This document shows, in pieces, positions 8,397 to 17,132 of a DNA stretch of 64,000 nucleotides. Under the pieces are notes generated by a model. It was not told the origin of the DNA and made no database searches. It saw only the letters and a list, made by a program, of their open reading frames with translations. The first letter of the stretch is position 1, and every line of letters starts with the position of its first letter. The stretch is from CAWVSB01 sp046710535 (lineage in GTDB: Bacteria > Pseudomonadota > Gammaproteobacteria > Pseudomonadales > CAWVSB01): assembly GCA_046710535.1 (NCBI GenBank), contig JBKEHH010000008.1, forward strand, positions 62,001-126,000, written 5' to 3'. The position numbers and the translations under genes were made by a program.

Positions 8397-9989
8397 ATGA
8401 GTCAAGAGTTTACCCACGATGTATTAGTTATTGGCAGCGGCGGCGCAGGTCTTTCCTTGGCGCTCAATATAGCTGACCATGCCAAAGTAGCCGTTATCTG
8501 CAAGTCGGACATGATCGAGTCTTCTACTTACTACGCCCAAGGTGGCATAGCCGCTGTAATTGCTGATTCAGATTCTGTTGCCAGCCATGTGAGCGACACG
8601 CTAATCGCTGGTGCTGGCTTGTGTAACGAAGACAGCGTGCGCTTTACTGTGGAAAACAGCAAACAAACCATCGAATGGCTAATTGACCAAGGTGTCGATT
8701 TCACCCGCGAACAAGATGCAGACAGTATTCAGGACTACCATTTAACTAAAGAAGGAGGCCATAGTCATAGACGCGTTGTTCATGCGGACGACGCCACCGG
8801 TAAAGCAGTTTCATCGACGCTTACCGCGCAAGCTTTAGCTCACCCTAATATTGACGTGTATGTAAACCGCGTGGCGGTAGATCTAATCATTGATAAAAGT
8901 CAGCGCACAAAACGCTGTATCGGGGCTTACGTACTTAACAGCGAAACGGGTAAAGTAGAAGTATTTCGCGCCCGTTTCACTTCACTGGCAACTGGCGGAG
9001 CTAGTAAAGTTTATTTATACACTAGCAATCCGGATGGCAGCAGCGGCGACGGGATTGCCATGGCTTGGCGCGCGGGCTGTCGCGTTGCAAATATGGAATT
9101 CAATCAATTCCACCCAACTTGCTTGTATCATCCGCAAGCCAAATCATTCTTAATTACCGAAGCAATTCGCGGCGAAGGTGGCATTCTAAAACTGCCCAAC
9201 GGCCAACGCTTTATGCACAAGTTTGACGAACGCGGAGAACTGGCCCCACGTGATATTGTCGCCAGAGCCATTGACCATGAAATGAAACGTCTAGGCATCG
9301 ATTGTTTGTATCTAGATATAAGTCATAAGCCGGCCGACTTTATTACTAGTCATTTTCCAACCGTCTACCAGCGCTGCTTAGAGCTAGGTATCGATATAAC
9401 CAAGCAAGCGATACCGGTAGTCCCAGCGGCTCACTACACCTGCGGCGGCGTTATGGTCGATAAGACTGGTAAGACCGATATTGCTCAGCTTTATGCCATA
9501 GGCGAAACATCCTTTACCGGTTTGCATGGCGCTAACCGAATGGCCAGCAACTCATTACTTGAATGTTTAGTCTATGGCCGCGCGTCAGCGCAAGATATTA
9601 AAAAGAAACTAGCAAATGAGCCCATTCCAGCGATCATAAAAAAATGGGATGAGTCTCAAGTTACCGATTCAGACGAAGATGTTGTTATCTCACATAACTG
9701 GGATGAGCTGCGCCGTTTCATGTGGGATTATGTCGGTATTGTTAGAACTAACAAACGCCTGCAGCGGGCCCAACACCGGGTTGAACTATTACTCGCTGAA
9801 ATAGACGAGTACTACAGTAATTACAAAATTAGCCCGGATTTAATAGAACTAAGAAACTTGGCCGTGGTTGCTCAGCTAATTATACGATCAGCCTTAGCTA
9901 GAAAAGAAAGCCGTGGTCTGCATTACACTTTAGATTACCCTGCCACCTTACCGTTGGCCGGCGACACCATACTCAACCCGCCTGAATAG
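8397..9989 (+). CDS. nadB: L-aspartate oxidase
   Basis: FAD-dependent enzyme (530 aa) that converts L-aspartate to iminoaspartate, the first step of de novo NAD synthesis. The FAD-binding GSGGAGLS lies at residues 13-20. Active-site motifs of the succinate dehydrogenase/fumarate reductase superfamily follow (TKEGGHSHRRVVHADDATG and HPTCLY), with the C-terminal helical domain typical of NadB. It is divergent from rpoE, a conserved gammaproteobacterial arrangement. Its last 17 nt overlap the convergent sdhE. Confidence 0.96.
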   Translation: MSQEFTHDVLVIGSGGAGLSLALNIADHAKVAVICKSDMIESSTYYAQGGIAAVIADSDSVASHVSDTLIAGAGLCNEDSVRFTVENSKQTIEWLIDQGVDFTREQDADSIQDYHLTKEGGHSHRRVVHADDATGKAVSSTLTAQALAHPNIDVYVNRVAVDLIIDKSQRTKRCIGAYVLNSETGKVEVFRARFTSLATGGASKVYLYTSNPDGSSGDGIAMAWRAGCRVANMEFNQFHPTCLYHPQAKSFLITEAIRGEGGILKLPNGQRFMHKFDERGELAPRDIVARAIDHEMKRLGIDCLYLDISHKPADFITSHFPTVYQRCLELGIDITKQAIPVVPAAHYTCGGVMVDKTGKTDIAQLYAIGETSFTGLHGANRMASNSLLECLVYGRASAQDIKKKLANEPIPAIIKKWDESQVTDSDEDVVISHNWDELRRFMWDYVGIVRTNKRLQRAQHRVELLLAEIDEYYSNYKISPDLIELRNLAVVAQLIIRSALARKESRGLHYTLDYPATLPLAGDTILNPPE

Positions 9990-10239
9990 TGTCTTTGTTA
10001 CACGCTAAAATTATTTCTACCATGCGCACTATTTCTGGTTTTTGTGATACATCGGCGCGCATAAACCAACTAAACATGTCGTTATCTTCTTCTTCCAAAA
10101 ATTTCACGTAAAGCTGCTGCTCTTCAGCCGAGATATTACGCAAATGATTCTCAACAAATGGAATAAGAATTAAATCTAGCTCCAACATGCCACGGCGGCT
10201 ATGCCAGTATATTTTTCGGTATTCAACGTCAGTCATCAT
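9973..10239 (-). CDS. sdhE: FAD assembly factor SdhE
   Basis: Small (88 aa) cytoplasmic flavinylation factor that helps attach FAD covalently to succinate dehydrogenase. The conserved RGMLELD motif is at about residues 16-22 and the helical fold length is standard. It sits tail-to-tail with nadB (17-nt overlap) and divergent from ygfZ, as in many gammaproteobacteria. Two consecutive ATGs are possible starts. The first is used here. Confidence 0.93.
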   Translation of the reverse strand: MMTDVEYRKIYWHSRRGMLELDLILIPFVENHLRNISAEEQQLYVKFLEEEDNDMFSWFMRADVSQKPEIVRMVEIILACNKDTIQAG

Positions 10240-10295
10240 GGTTATTCACGCAAAATAGTAAGGACGATGATTATAACGATAAAACTTAACAACTG

Positions 10296-10324
10296 TTAGC
10301 CAAAGCACATAAAAGCCCTATAAT
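10296..10324 (+). promoter_or_regulatory. Possible sigma-70 promoter of ygfZ
   Basis: A perfect -10 hexamer TATAAT lies at 10319-10324, 32 nt before the ygfZ start, with a weak -35 (TTAGCC, 10296-10301) at 17 nt spacing. The -10 is good and the -35 poor, so this is only a candidate. Confidence 0.4.
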
Positions 10325-10356
10325 ACCTACCACTTTTCGCTACAGCCTGTATAACC

Positions 10357-11349
10357 ATGCAAGATTTTCTAAATGCTATAAATGCCCAACTAAGCGCCAC
10401 CGGTGTGGTAACTTTTGATGACTCACCAGCATTGAATATTGATCAGTCATACTCCACTGTTTTAGGTGGCGATGCGTTTATTCAAGTGAAAGGAATCGAC
10501 GCTGCCAAATTTTTACAGGGGCAAGTCACTTGCAACATGGATGAGATATCAGATAGCCAGATGCACTATGGTGCGCACTGCACTCATAAGGGCAGAATGA
10601 TCGCGAGTTTTATGGCCAGTAAAACTGACAACGATACTTATTTGTTAAAGGCCCACTCAGACAATATTGAAAATTTACTAAACAGTTTAAAAAAATATAT
10701 CGTATTTTCAAAAGCTGAAGCCAGCATCTCTGACGATTGGACCGCTATTGCTTTAAGTGGTGCCGATAGCGACAGCGTCGTTAGTCAATTTTTTGGTAGC
10801 CTACCAACTGGTGCAAACCATAAAGTGGTAAAAGATAATATTCATTGCCATCAAATTGCTGGCGGCAAGCGTTATGAGATCTGGCTAGCACAAAGTCAAG
10901 CACAAGACTTTTGGCAGCACTGCAAGACACTTGCCTCAGCTAGCTCGCTAAACTGGCAACTAGAAAATATTCGCGCGGGTATCGCCCAAGTAATCGCAGA
11001 TACCTCTGAGACATTTATCCCCCAAGCAATAAATCTCCATGAAATTGGTGGGGTCAGTTTTACCAAAGGCTGCTATACCGGCCAAGAAATTGTTGCGCGA
11101 ATGAAGTATCTCGGTAAGCAAAAAAGGCATATGGCACTTTTTTCTGCCAACGGACCAGCCTTAACCGCAGGTAGTAGTGTATTCATTCAAAGCAGTGATA
11201 AAAATGTTGGCGAAGTCGTCAATTGCGTAGCGACATCGGCAGACACCTGCGAAGGATTGGTCGTCATTACCGACGCCGCATTAACCGAAACTGTGGTTGA
11301 TGATAATAAGCAATTAACTTTAAGCTTTTCTCCGCTAAACTACACCTAG
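10357..11349 (+). CDS. ygfZ: Folate-binding protein YgfZ (Fe-S cluster assembly/repair, GcvT-like)
   Basis: A 330-aa GcvT-fold protein with the diagnostic YgfZ motif KGCYTGQEIVARMKYLG (near residue 237). The family uses tetrahydrofolate and supports maturation or repair of certain Fe-S proteins and some tRNA modifications (for example through MiaB). The location beside sdhE is conserved in gammaproteobacteria. It is probably a single-gene transcript. Confidence 0.92.
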   Translation: MQDFLNAINAQLSATGVVTFDDSPALNIDQSYSTVLGGDAFIQVKGIDAAKFLQGQVTCNMDEISDSQMHYGAHCTHKGRMIASFMASKTDNDTYLLKAHSDNIENLLNSLKKYIVFSKAEASISDDWTAIALSGADSDSVVSQFFGSLPTGANHKVVKDNIHCHQIAGGKRYEIWLAQSQAQDFWQHCKTLASASSLNWQLENIRAGIAQVIADTSETFIPQAINLHEIGGVSFTKGCYTGQEIVARMKYLGKQKRHMALFSANGPALTAGSSVFIQSSDKNVGEVVNCVATSADTCEGLVVITDAALTETVVDDNKQLTLSFSPLNYT

Positions 11350-11373
11350 CTAACTTAATAATTTCTATCAGCC

Positions 11374-12048
11374 CTAATCAGCAGACCAATCGATAGATTC
11401 TTTATTGTTAGCCGACAAATATTCATTCGCCTGCTTAAAATGCCCGCAACCAAAAAAACCACGATATGAACTCAGTGGTGAGGGATGCGGCGCCTGCAAT
11501 ACCAAATGTTTATCGGCAATCAAGGCTGCTTTTGCTCGTGCATGGGCTCCCCAAAGAATGAAAACAACATTTTCACATTGCTGATTAATCGCATTTATCG
11601 CTACATCAGTAAATTGCTCCCAGCCTTTGCCTTGGTGGCTGCCCGCATTACTCTCTTCAACTGTTAGCACAGTATTCAACAACAACACGCCCTGCTCAGC
11701 CCAACTAGTAAGACAACCATGCATTGGTATTTGCAGACCAAGCTCAGCTTCAATCTCTTTGTAAATATTCACTAGTGATGGCGGAATCTTTTCATAGGGC
11801 TGCACCGAAAAACTTAAACCGTGCGCCTGGCCAGCTCCGTGATAAGGGTCTTGCCCTAAAATCACCACTTTAACAATCGCTATCGGCGTGGTGACAAATG
11901 CATTAAATCTATCCTCAGCTAGCGGAAATACTCGCACCCCATCAGCTTCACGGCCGTCAATAAACGATGCTAGTACTTGCATATAAGGCTTATCAAATTC
12001 CTCTGCCAACATTGGCCAGCCAGTTTCTATAAATTTTTTCCCTAGCAA
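11374..12048 (-). CDS. ung: Uracil-DNA glycosylase
   Basis: Base-excision enzyme that removes uracil from DNA. The water-activating motif GQDPYHG and the C-terminal HPSPLS loop are intact, and KxxxGCGHF-type residues follow. The frame is open to 12114, but the family N-terminus aligns with ETGWPMLAEE. A good ribosome-binding site (AAAGAGG) precedes two consecutive TTG codons, so translation probably starts at TTG 12048 (224 aa) or 12051. A GTG at 12057 is less well spaced. Confidence 0.93.
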   Translation of the reverse strand: MLGKKFIETGWPMLAEEFDKPYMQVLASFIDGREADGVRVFPLAEDRFNAFVTTPIAIVKVVILGQDPYHGAGQAHGLSFSVQPYEKIPPSLVNIYKEIEAELGLQIPMHGCLTSWAEQGVLLLNTVLTVEESNAGSHQGKGWEQFTDVAINAINQQCENVVFILWGAHARAKAALIADKHLVLQAPHPSPLSSYRGFFGCGHFKQANEYLSANNKESIDWSAD

Positions 12049-12177
12049 CAAAAACACCTCTTTTTTTAATATCTTAATTACAAATAAACCCTTAATCACA
12101 AAAACGTAATTCAAACACCGTTACCTCTGGTGTTACACTAAAACTATAGTAAGCCATATAAAAACTAGGTAAAACAA

Positions 12178-12603
12178 ATGAATACCCCCTACCAAATACT
12201 TGGCAGCGAAGGAATTAAAAAACTTTGCGAAGCATTTTACGAAACAATGGAAGAGGCCCACGAAGTTGCAGGTATTAGACGCATGCACGCAGCGGACCTA
12301 GCCCCAGTAACAGACAAATTAATTGAATATTTAACTGATTGGATGGGAGGTCCACCAATTTATCAACCAAAATACGGTACGGTTTGCTTAACCGAACCAC
12401 ATGCAGATTATGCCATTGGTCCCAAAGAAACTGAGCAGTGGTTGTTTTGTATGGATCAGGCCTTGGAAAAAATTGGCGCTAGCGATGAATTGAAAGAGAT
12501 GTTGAAAGTGCCGCTGGAGCGCGTGGCGAATGCGGTGCAGAATCGAGATGTTTCGGTTGGAGATTCTATGGGCCGGAATCCTAATTTGATCGCTATCAAC
12601 TAA
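12178..12603 (+). CDS. Group II truncated hemoglobin
   Basis: A 141-aa 2-on-2 globin. Tyr21 fits position B10, His75 (EPHADYAIG) fits the proximal F8 histidine, and Trp88 in QWLFCM fits the group II marker at G8. The WMGGPPIY segment is typical of the CD-E region. Such proteins bind O2 or NO and are usually linked to oxygen handling or NO/peroxide detoxification. The gene stands alone and is divergent from ung. A glyoxylate- or F420-related role is not indicated. Confidence 0.88.
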   Translation: MNTPYQILGSEGIKKLCEAFYETMEEAHEVAGIRRMHAADLAPVTDKLIEYLTDWMGGPPIYQPKYGTVCLTEPHADYAIGPKETEQWLFCMDQALEKIGASDELKEMLKVPLERVANAVQNRDVSVGDSMGRNPNLIAIN

Positions 12604-12627
12604 CATATAGTTTTTATATTTAACTAT

Positions 12628-12840
12628 TTCAGGTTTCGCCTGAAGGCGAGTTACTTTTCTTTAGTGGGCAAAGAAAAGTAACCAAAAGAAAGCCCACCCA
12701 AATAAGTCGCCCTTAGGGAGACCTGAGTTCTGCCAAACATAATGGTCTTTAGGGAACTCACCAAGAATGATACTCAATCGTTTTTGACTCAAACAGCCCT
12801 CACTCTTAGTAAAATAACGACTAAGAGCAAGGGATGTTTT
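12628..12840. repeat. Hairpin-rich element resembling a dispersed gammaproteobacterial repeat
   Basis: Several inverted repeats follow one another. TTCAGG/CCTGAA pair at 12628-12644. A perfect 12-bp stem TTACTTTTCTTT / AAAGAAAAGTAA (12651-12662, 12670-12681) has a 7-nt loop. GTGGGC/GCCCAC (12664-12669, 12692-12697) is nested through that loop. CCCT-CA-CTCTTAGT pairs with ACTAAGAG-CA-AGGG at 12797-12833. The phrase GGCGAGTTACTTTTCTTT with its complement recalls repeats scattered in several marine gammaproteobacteria; that is memory, not a search. No transposase is present. Confidence 0.5.
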
Positions 12841-12887
12841 AGCTATAAACGAAAAACAACTTATTAAAATAAAAATAAGATCAACGC

Positions 12888-12922
12888 AAAAAGGCCAGAG
12901 TCTAATTGCAGCAACTCTGACC
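12888..12922 (-). terminator. Terminator of the F420/Rieske operon
   Basis: On the minus strand a 9-bp stem (GGTCAGAGT / ACTCTGGCC, one mismatch) with a 12-nt loop is followed by TTTTT (complement of 12888-12892). It lies 44 nt past the Rieske stop codon, where the operon should end. Confidence 0.6.
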
Positions 12923-12965
12923 CTATAATATCACTATGTCCTTAGGCTAAACCTGCCTAAAACAA

Positions 12966-13937
12966 TTACGCATAAAACTGATTAAACCACTTCCGATACT
13001 TAGCAATAGGTCCATCGCCATCACATAACACTGGATTAGGTCGATAAGTCTTATGCTCCCAAATGGGAATATCCTGCCCTACCTGCCGTACCACTTCATC
13101 GATAAAGCCTTGAGCATAGAGTTTATTATCGCCCTCTGATGACTTAGGCATAGAGAAATTAAATCTTAGTTCAACAGTTTGTGAATCTACTGGGGTAACA
13201 GTACCCAGCATTACCACATCAAACATGCGGGTGAACTTTTGAATGGTCTGCCCTGGCCCCATACTAGTAGACACTAACTTGGCATCAACAATATTTTCAT
13301 CACCTTCGGTGAGAACACCATTTTCGTCTACATCGTTAACGCGTGAATCCATTATTGTTTCACGCACTGCACCTTTCATTGTAGCAACACCTTCAGGCAT
13401 TTCGGCGGCTTGGTGTACCGTCACAAAATGCGCTAAGTCTGCAGCGTTTTCACCCATTTCTTGAATAATCGAATTGATGCGCCAATCATAGGTATCCAAA
13501 TCAGTCCATTGGTCAGAGCTAAGCTCTTCAACTGGCACAACATCAAATAATGGCTCAACGTTTTCAGGGTGATACCACGCCCAAATCATTTGGTTACGTT
13601 CGATAATCGGGTAGCTTTTTAGGGCACCATCGGCGGCTACTTTAGGCGGAATTCGTTTAGCATATGGCACGTCGACACAGGCGCCATTGGAGTTAAACTT
13701 CCAACCATGAAATGGGCACGAAATACTTGTTTCATGGGCGATACCGCCATGACCTAAATGAGCACCCAAATGCGGACAATAAGCATCGAGCAGAGTAGCT
13801 TGGCCTTCAAGGGTTCTAAACAGAACTAGTTCGCGACCAAAATAATGGACTGGTTTAACATCGCCTGCCGCTAAAACATTGCAATATTCAAGAGCATACC
13901 AACCGTAAGGAATAGACTGTTCATATCGTGATTTCAT
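12966..13937 (-). CDS. KshA-like Rieske non-heme iron oxygenase
   Basis: A 323-aa oxygenase component. The Rieske [2Fe-2S] ligands are C54/H56 (CPHLGAH) and C74/H77 (CPFHGWK). The catalytic domain has ENAADLAHFVTVH, giving the usual bridging D167 and iron ligands H170 and H175. The C-terminal stretch IWEHKTYRPNPVLCDGDGP resembles 3-ketosteroid 9-alpha-hydroxylase (KshA) and cholesterol 7-desaturase (Neverland/DAF-36) proteins. The substrate is therefore perhaps steroid-like, but this is inference. No reductase gene is adjacent. It begins 24 nt after fbiC and appears to be the last gene of the F420 operon. Confidence 0.85.
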   Translation of the reverse strand: MKSRYEQSIPYGWYALEYCNVLAAGDVKPVHYFGRELVLFRTLEGQATLLDAYCPHLGAHLGHGGIAHETSISCPFHGWKFNSNGACVDVPYAKRIPPKVAADGALKSYPIIERNQMIWAWYHPENVEPLFDVVPVEELSSDQWTDLDTYDWRINSIIQEMGENAADLAHFVTVHQAAEMPEGVATMKGAVRETIMDSRVNDVDENGVLTEGDENIVDAKLVSTSMGPGQTIQKFTRMFDVVMLGTVTPVDSQTVELRFNFSMPKSSEGDNKLYAQGFIDEVVRQVGQDIPIWEHKTYRPNPVLCDGDGPIAKYRKWFNQFYA

Positions 13938-13961
13938 GGTTTGACCCGCTATAAATTCTTG

Positions 13962-16415
13962 TTAGGCGGTAGTATTCAATTTTATTAAATCGACTTTCTT
14001 ACCGCTTTTTACTCGCTCATATTTACGCGCTGGCGTATTGGCAATATCAGTAAGCTCAGCAGCATTATGCGATGTTGTGAGGCGTTCTTGGGTTACAGTT
14101 CCGTAAACTGTATTGCGTTGGCTCGCACTGCGCCCTATTTCGCTAATTATAGCTTCCATTTTACTTGGTGGCATTTCTTGTCCATGCAAGGCACCCGCAG
14201 CTCGAGTGATTGATTCATTCATTAAACTGCCACCTAAATCATTCACCCCAGCATCCAAACATTGCTTAGCACCAGCAGCGCCCATTTTCACCCAAGATGT
14301 TTGAATATTATCAATTTGGCCATGCAGTGCTAGTCTCGCAACGGCATGCATTAACACAGCCTCGCGATAAGTAGGGCCTTTGCGGGCCTTACCTTTTAAA
14401 TATAATGGCGCCTCAGAGGCAACAAACGGCAACGGCACAAACTCCGTAATGCCGCCGGTTTTTTCTTGCAAGGTCCGCACCCGATTAAGATGCCTCGCCC
14501 AATGTTCATAGCCTTCAACATGGCCATACATTATTGTCGATGTTGTTTTTAACCCTTGCTGATGGGCGGTTTCTAACACTTCCAGCCACTGCGCTGTATT
14601 AAGTTTGTCTGGGCAAATTATTTTTCTGATTTCATCATCTAGAATCTCAGCGGCTGTACCTGGCAATGTCGCTAACCCGGCTTGCTTTAGTTGAATTAAA
14701 TAATCAGTCAAACTAACATTAAGGGTTTGCGCACCCTGCCAAACTTCTAATGGGGAAAATGCATGAATATGAACATCTGGAGCGGCTTGTTTTATAACTT
14801 GGCAAATTTGTAAATATTTCTCGCCGTCGTACTCAGGGTGAATACCACCTTGCATACAGACCTCTGTAGCACCGCGCTGCCAAGCCTCCGTAACTCGCCT
14901 ACCAATTTCTTGATCTGATAAATCGTATGGTCTACCGCGTAGACTTTCAGACAACTTCCCTTTTGAAAACGCACAGAACTGACATTTGAAATAGCAAATA
15001 TTGGTATAATTTATGTTGCGATTGACTACATAAGTAATCGTATCGCCATTAACTTCCTGCCGTAACTTATTGGCGCTGGCACAGACGTAATCAAATTCGG
15101 CGCCACGTGCTTTAAACAATCGAGCAATTTCATCTTCAGCTAATTTTTGCCCTAGTCCAGCTTTAGCTATTATCACTTTTAGCTGATCACTTACTGCACC
15201 TTTCATTTTATCTGGGACAGGATTTGGCAACTCACAAACTTCGCCAGTCAACCAGTCATCAGTGCGCGGATAACCTTCACCATCAATACTTCTTATGACC
15301 GCTTTTTGCAGCCCTTTATCTAACCATTTACTGCCTTGACGCGCATACTGGGGATAAATTGTTAAGCGTTCAATTAAATGCTTACCGCAAGCTGCAGTCT
15401 CTATAGCGAGATGATCTAGATGCGGCCATGGCGCTTCTGGATTTACGTAATCAGGGGTTAGCGGCGATATGCCGCCCCAATCATTAATACCCGCCGCCAC
15501 AATCTGTTCAAATACCCCAGGACTTAAATTTGGCGGTGCCTGAATACTCATAGCAGGGCCAAAAACGATCCGTGCTACAGCAATCGTCCACAGCAACTCA
15601 TCTAAATTTGGTTCTGGCGCTTTCGCCATTATGGTATCGGCCTTAGCTCTAAAATTCTGCACAATAATTTCTTGCAGATGACCAAATTCCGCATGCAATT
15701 TACGCAGCGCTAATAATGATTCTATACGCTCTAATCTAGTCTCGCCGATACCAATTAAAATACCTGAGGTAAATGGAACATTTTGTCTGCCAGCTTCGGC
15801 AATGGTTTCTAATCGGACTAAAGGTTCTTTGTCGGGCGAACCATAATGAGGCATACCTTTTTCAGTTAAGCGAGTACTGGCCGACTCCAACATAATACCC
15901 ATTGAGGCCGACATAGGTCGCAGCATCGCTACTTCGTCAGCCGACATACAACCGGCATTGATATGTACCAACATGCCAGTTTCTTCAAATACAGCTTTGG
16001 CCATAGCGGCTACGTATTCCAAGGTAGTAGCAAAGCCCATTTCAGCTAAAGCCTCACGAGCCCCTGTATAGCGAAGCTCTGGCTTTTCACCTAACGTAAA
16101 TAAAGCCTCTTTACAGCCTAATTCCACCCCTGCTTTAGCCTGCTCGATAATATCGGCAAGCTTCATATAAGGATTTTCAACTTTTTTAGGCGTAGTCGCA
16201 AAAGTACAGTAATGGCATACGTCGCGGCACAGCTGCGTCAATGGGAAAAACACTTTGCGCGAATAGGTTATTGTTTGGTTAAATCCTTGATCACGCAGCT
16301 TTGCACTGGCCTGCATCAAAACTTTAGTTTCAACACAGCTAGCCAGCTCAAGCGATTGGGTATCACTCAGTAGCTGCCCCTTTAATACTTGCTGTAACAG
16401 TGAATCAACTTGCAT
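13962..16415 (-). CDS. fbiC: FO synthase, fused CofG-CofH (FbiC)
   Basis: An 817-aa bifunctional radical-SAM enzyme that makes 7,8-didemethyl-8-hydroxy-5-deazariboflavin (FO), the chromophore of coenzyme F420, from tyrosine and a flavin-pathway pyrimidine. Two complete CX3CX2C clusters are present: C63-C67-C70 (CRDVCHYC) in the CofG half and C474-C478-C481 (CYFKCQFC) in the CofH half. The fused form is the one common in bacteria; archaea usually have separate genes. It starts immediately after the cofC stop with no gap. The two clusters distinguish it from MqnC/MqnE and ThiH, which have one each. Confidence 0.95.
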   Translation of the reverse strand: MQVDSLLQQVLKGQLLSDTQSLELASCVETKVLMQASAKLRDQGFNQTITYSRKVFFPLTQLCRDVCHYCTFATTPKKVENPYMKLADIIEQAKAGVELGCKEALFTLGEKPELRYTGAREALAEMGFATTLEYVAAMAKAVFEETGMLVHINAGCMSADEVAMLRPMSASMGIMLESASTRLTEKGMPHYGSPDKEPLVRLETIAEAGRQNVPFTSGILIGIGETRLERIESLLALRKLHAEFGHLQEIIVQNFRAKADTIMAKAPEPNLDELLWTIAVARIVFGPAMSIQAPPNLSPGVFEQIVAAGINDWGGISPLTPDYVNPEAPWPHLDHLAIETAACGKHLIERLTIYPQYARQGSKWLDKGLQKAVIRSIDGEGYPRTDDWLTGEVCELPNPVPDKMKGAVSDQLKVIIAKAGLGQKLAEDEIARLFKARGAEFDYVCASANKLRQEVNGDTITYVVNRNINYTNICYFKCQFCAFSKGKLSESLRGRPYDLSDQEIGRRVTEAWQRGATEVCMQGGIHPEYDGEKYLQICQVIKQAAPDVHIHAFSPLEVWQGAQTLNVSLTDYLIQLKQAGLATLPGTAAEILDDEIRKIICPDKLNTAQWLEVLETAHQQGLKTTSTIMYGHVEGYEHWARHLNRVRTLQEKTGGITEFVPLPFVASEAPLYLKGKARKGPTYREAVLMHAVARLALHGQIDNIQTSWVKMGAAGAKQCLDAGVNDLGGSLMNESITRAAGALHGQEMPPSKMEAIISEIGRSASQRNTVYGTVTQERLTTSHNAAELTDIANTPARKYERVKSGKKVDLIKLNTTA

Positions 16416-17132
16416 TTAAATCCCTAATCGCTCATACAACTTATCTAATTCTAGCGCCTGCACATTATCAACTGACATCTTATCCTGCAAACCAAAACTG
16501 TTAATTACTTTCAGGCAGCGCGGCCCACTAAAGCCATCTTTTACCAACACCTTAAGCTGCGCCAAATCTTGCGCAGTATCGACATCGAATGCAAGTCTCG
16601 ATGGCTTATGTGTCTTAACATTCATCGCCGCTTGAGTAACTAATTCGCTATGAAGATTAAAACTGTCCACCCCATAAACCACATTAATTGGGCTGGGCAC
16701 AGGAGCTAACAGGCCATTAGTGCCGTTGTCTTGCCAATCTGGCACCAGCGTAATGCTATTGTCCGCTTGGTCAACCACTGCGCTTATTTCAGCTTTGGTG
16801 GCTAGAGGTAAATCGCCATGTAATACCAAAGCATGGCTAGCATCATTAATGAGCTGATCAAGCCCCCATTCAACGGCGGCGTTTAAGCCCTTAACAGAAT
16901 CAGGCTCTGGTATAAATCGTGCGCCCCATTGCGCGGCCAATAGTTTAGCCTGCGGCTCATTTGATACAATTGCCACCCCCGCCAACGACTCGACCAGCAT
17001 TAATTGCTCGATTAAGTCTTCTACCATTGCGGCAAACAGCTGACTGCGCTGGGCCTGCGACAAAACCGCACTTAAACGCTGCTTGGCATTTTCAAAACCT
17101 TTTAAGGGCAACAATACCCACACCTTGTTCAA
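16416..17132 (-). CDS. cofC: Phospholactate/phosphoenolpyruvate guanylyltransferase CofC (FbiD)
   Basis: A 238-aa nucleotidyltransferase that activates a three-carbon phosphoacid (2-phospholactate, phosphoenolpyruvate or 3-phosphoglycerate, depending on the lineage) with GTP for F420 side-chain assembly. The N-terminal WVLLPLKGFENAKQRLS matches the family, as does the LVLHGDLPL metal-binding region. The C-terminus is about 20 residues longer than some archaeal members. It overlaps cofD by 4 nt (ATGA). The preferred substrate cannot be read from sequence here. Confidence 0.92.
   Translation of the reverse strand: MNKVWVLLPLKGFENAKQRLSAVLSQAQRSQLFAAMVEDLIEQLMLVESLAGVAIVSNEPQAKLLAAQWGARFIPEPDSVKGLNAAVEWGLDQLINDASHALVLHGDLPLATKAEISAVVDQADNSITLVPDWQDNGTNGLLAPVPSPINVVYGVDSFNLHSELVTQAAMNVKTHKPSRLAFDVDTAQDLAQLKVLVKDGFSGPRCLKVINSFGLQDKMSVDNVQALELDKLYERLGI

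Larger units (their letters stand above)
12604..12965. other. Non-coding stretch between hemoglobin and Rieske genes
   Basis: No convincing reading frame was found in these 362 bases. They hold a cluster of hairpins (listed separately) and, at the right-hand end, a probable terminator for the F420/Rieske operon. Confidence 0.7.

Noticed and set aside
12628..12840. Hairpin cluster as a CRISPR or tRNA
   Set aside because: No regular direct repeats with spacers, and no cloverleaf could be formed.
13962..16415. FbiC as two menaquinone (MqnC/MqnE) or ThiH-type radical-SAM proteins
   Set aside because: The two-cluster fusion, lengths and cofC/cofD/cofE neighbours fit FO synthase.
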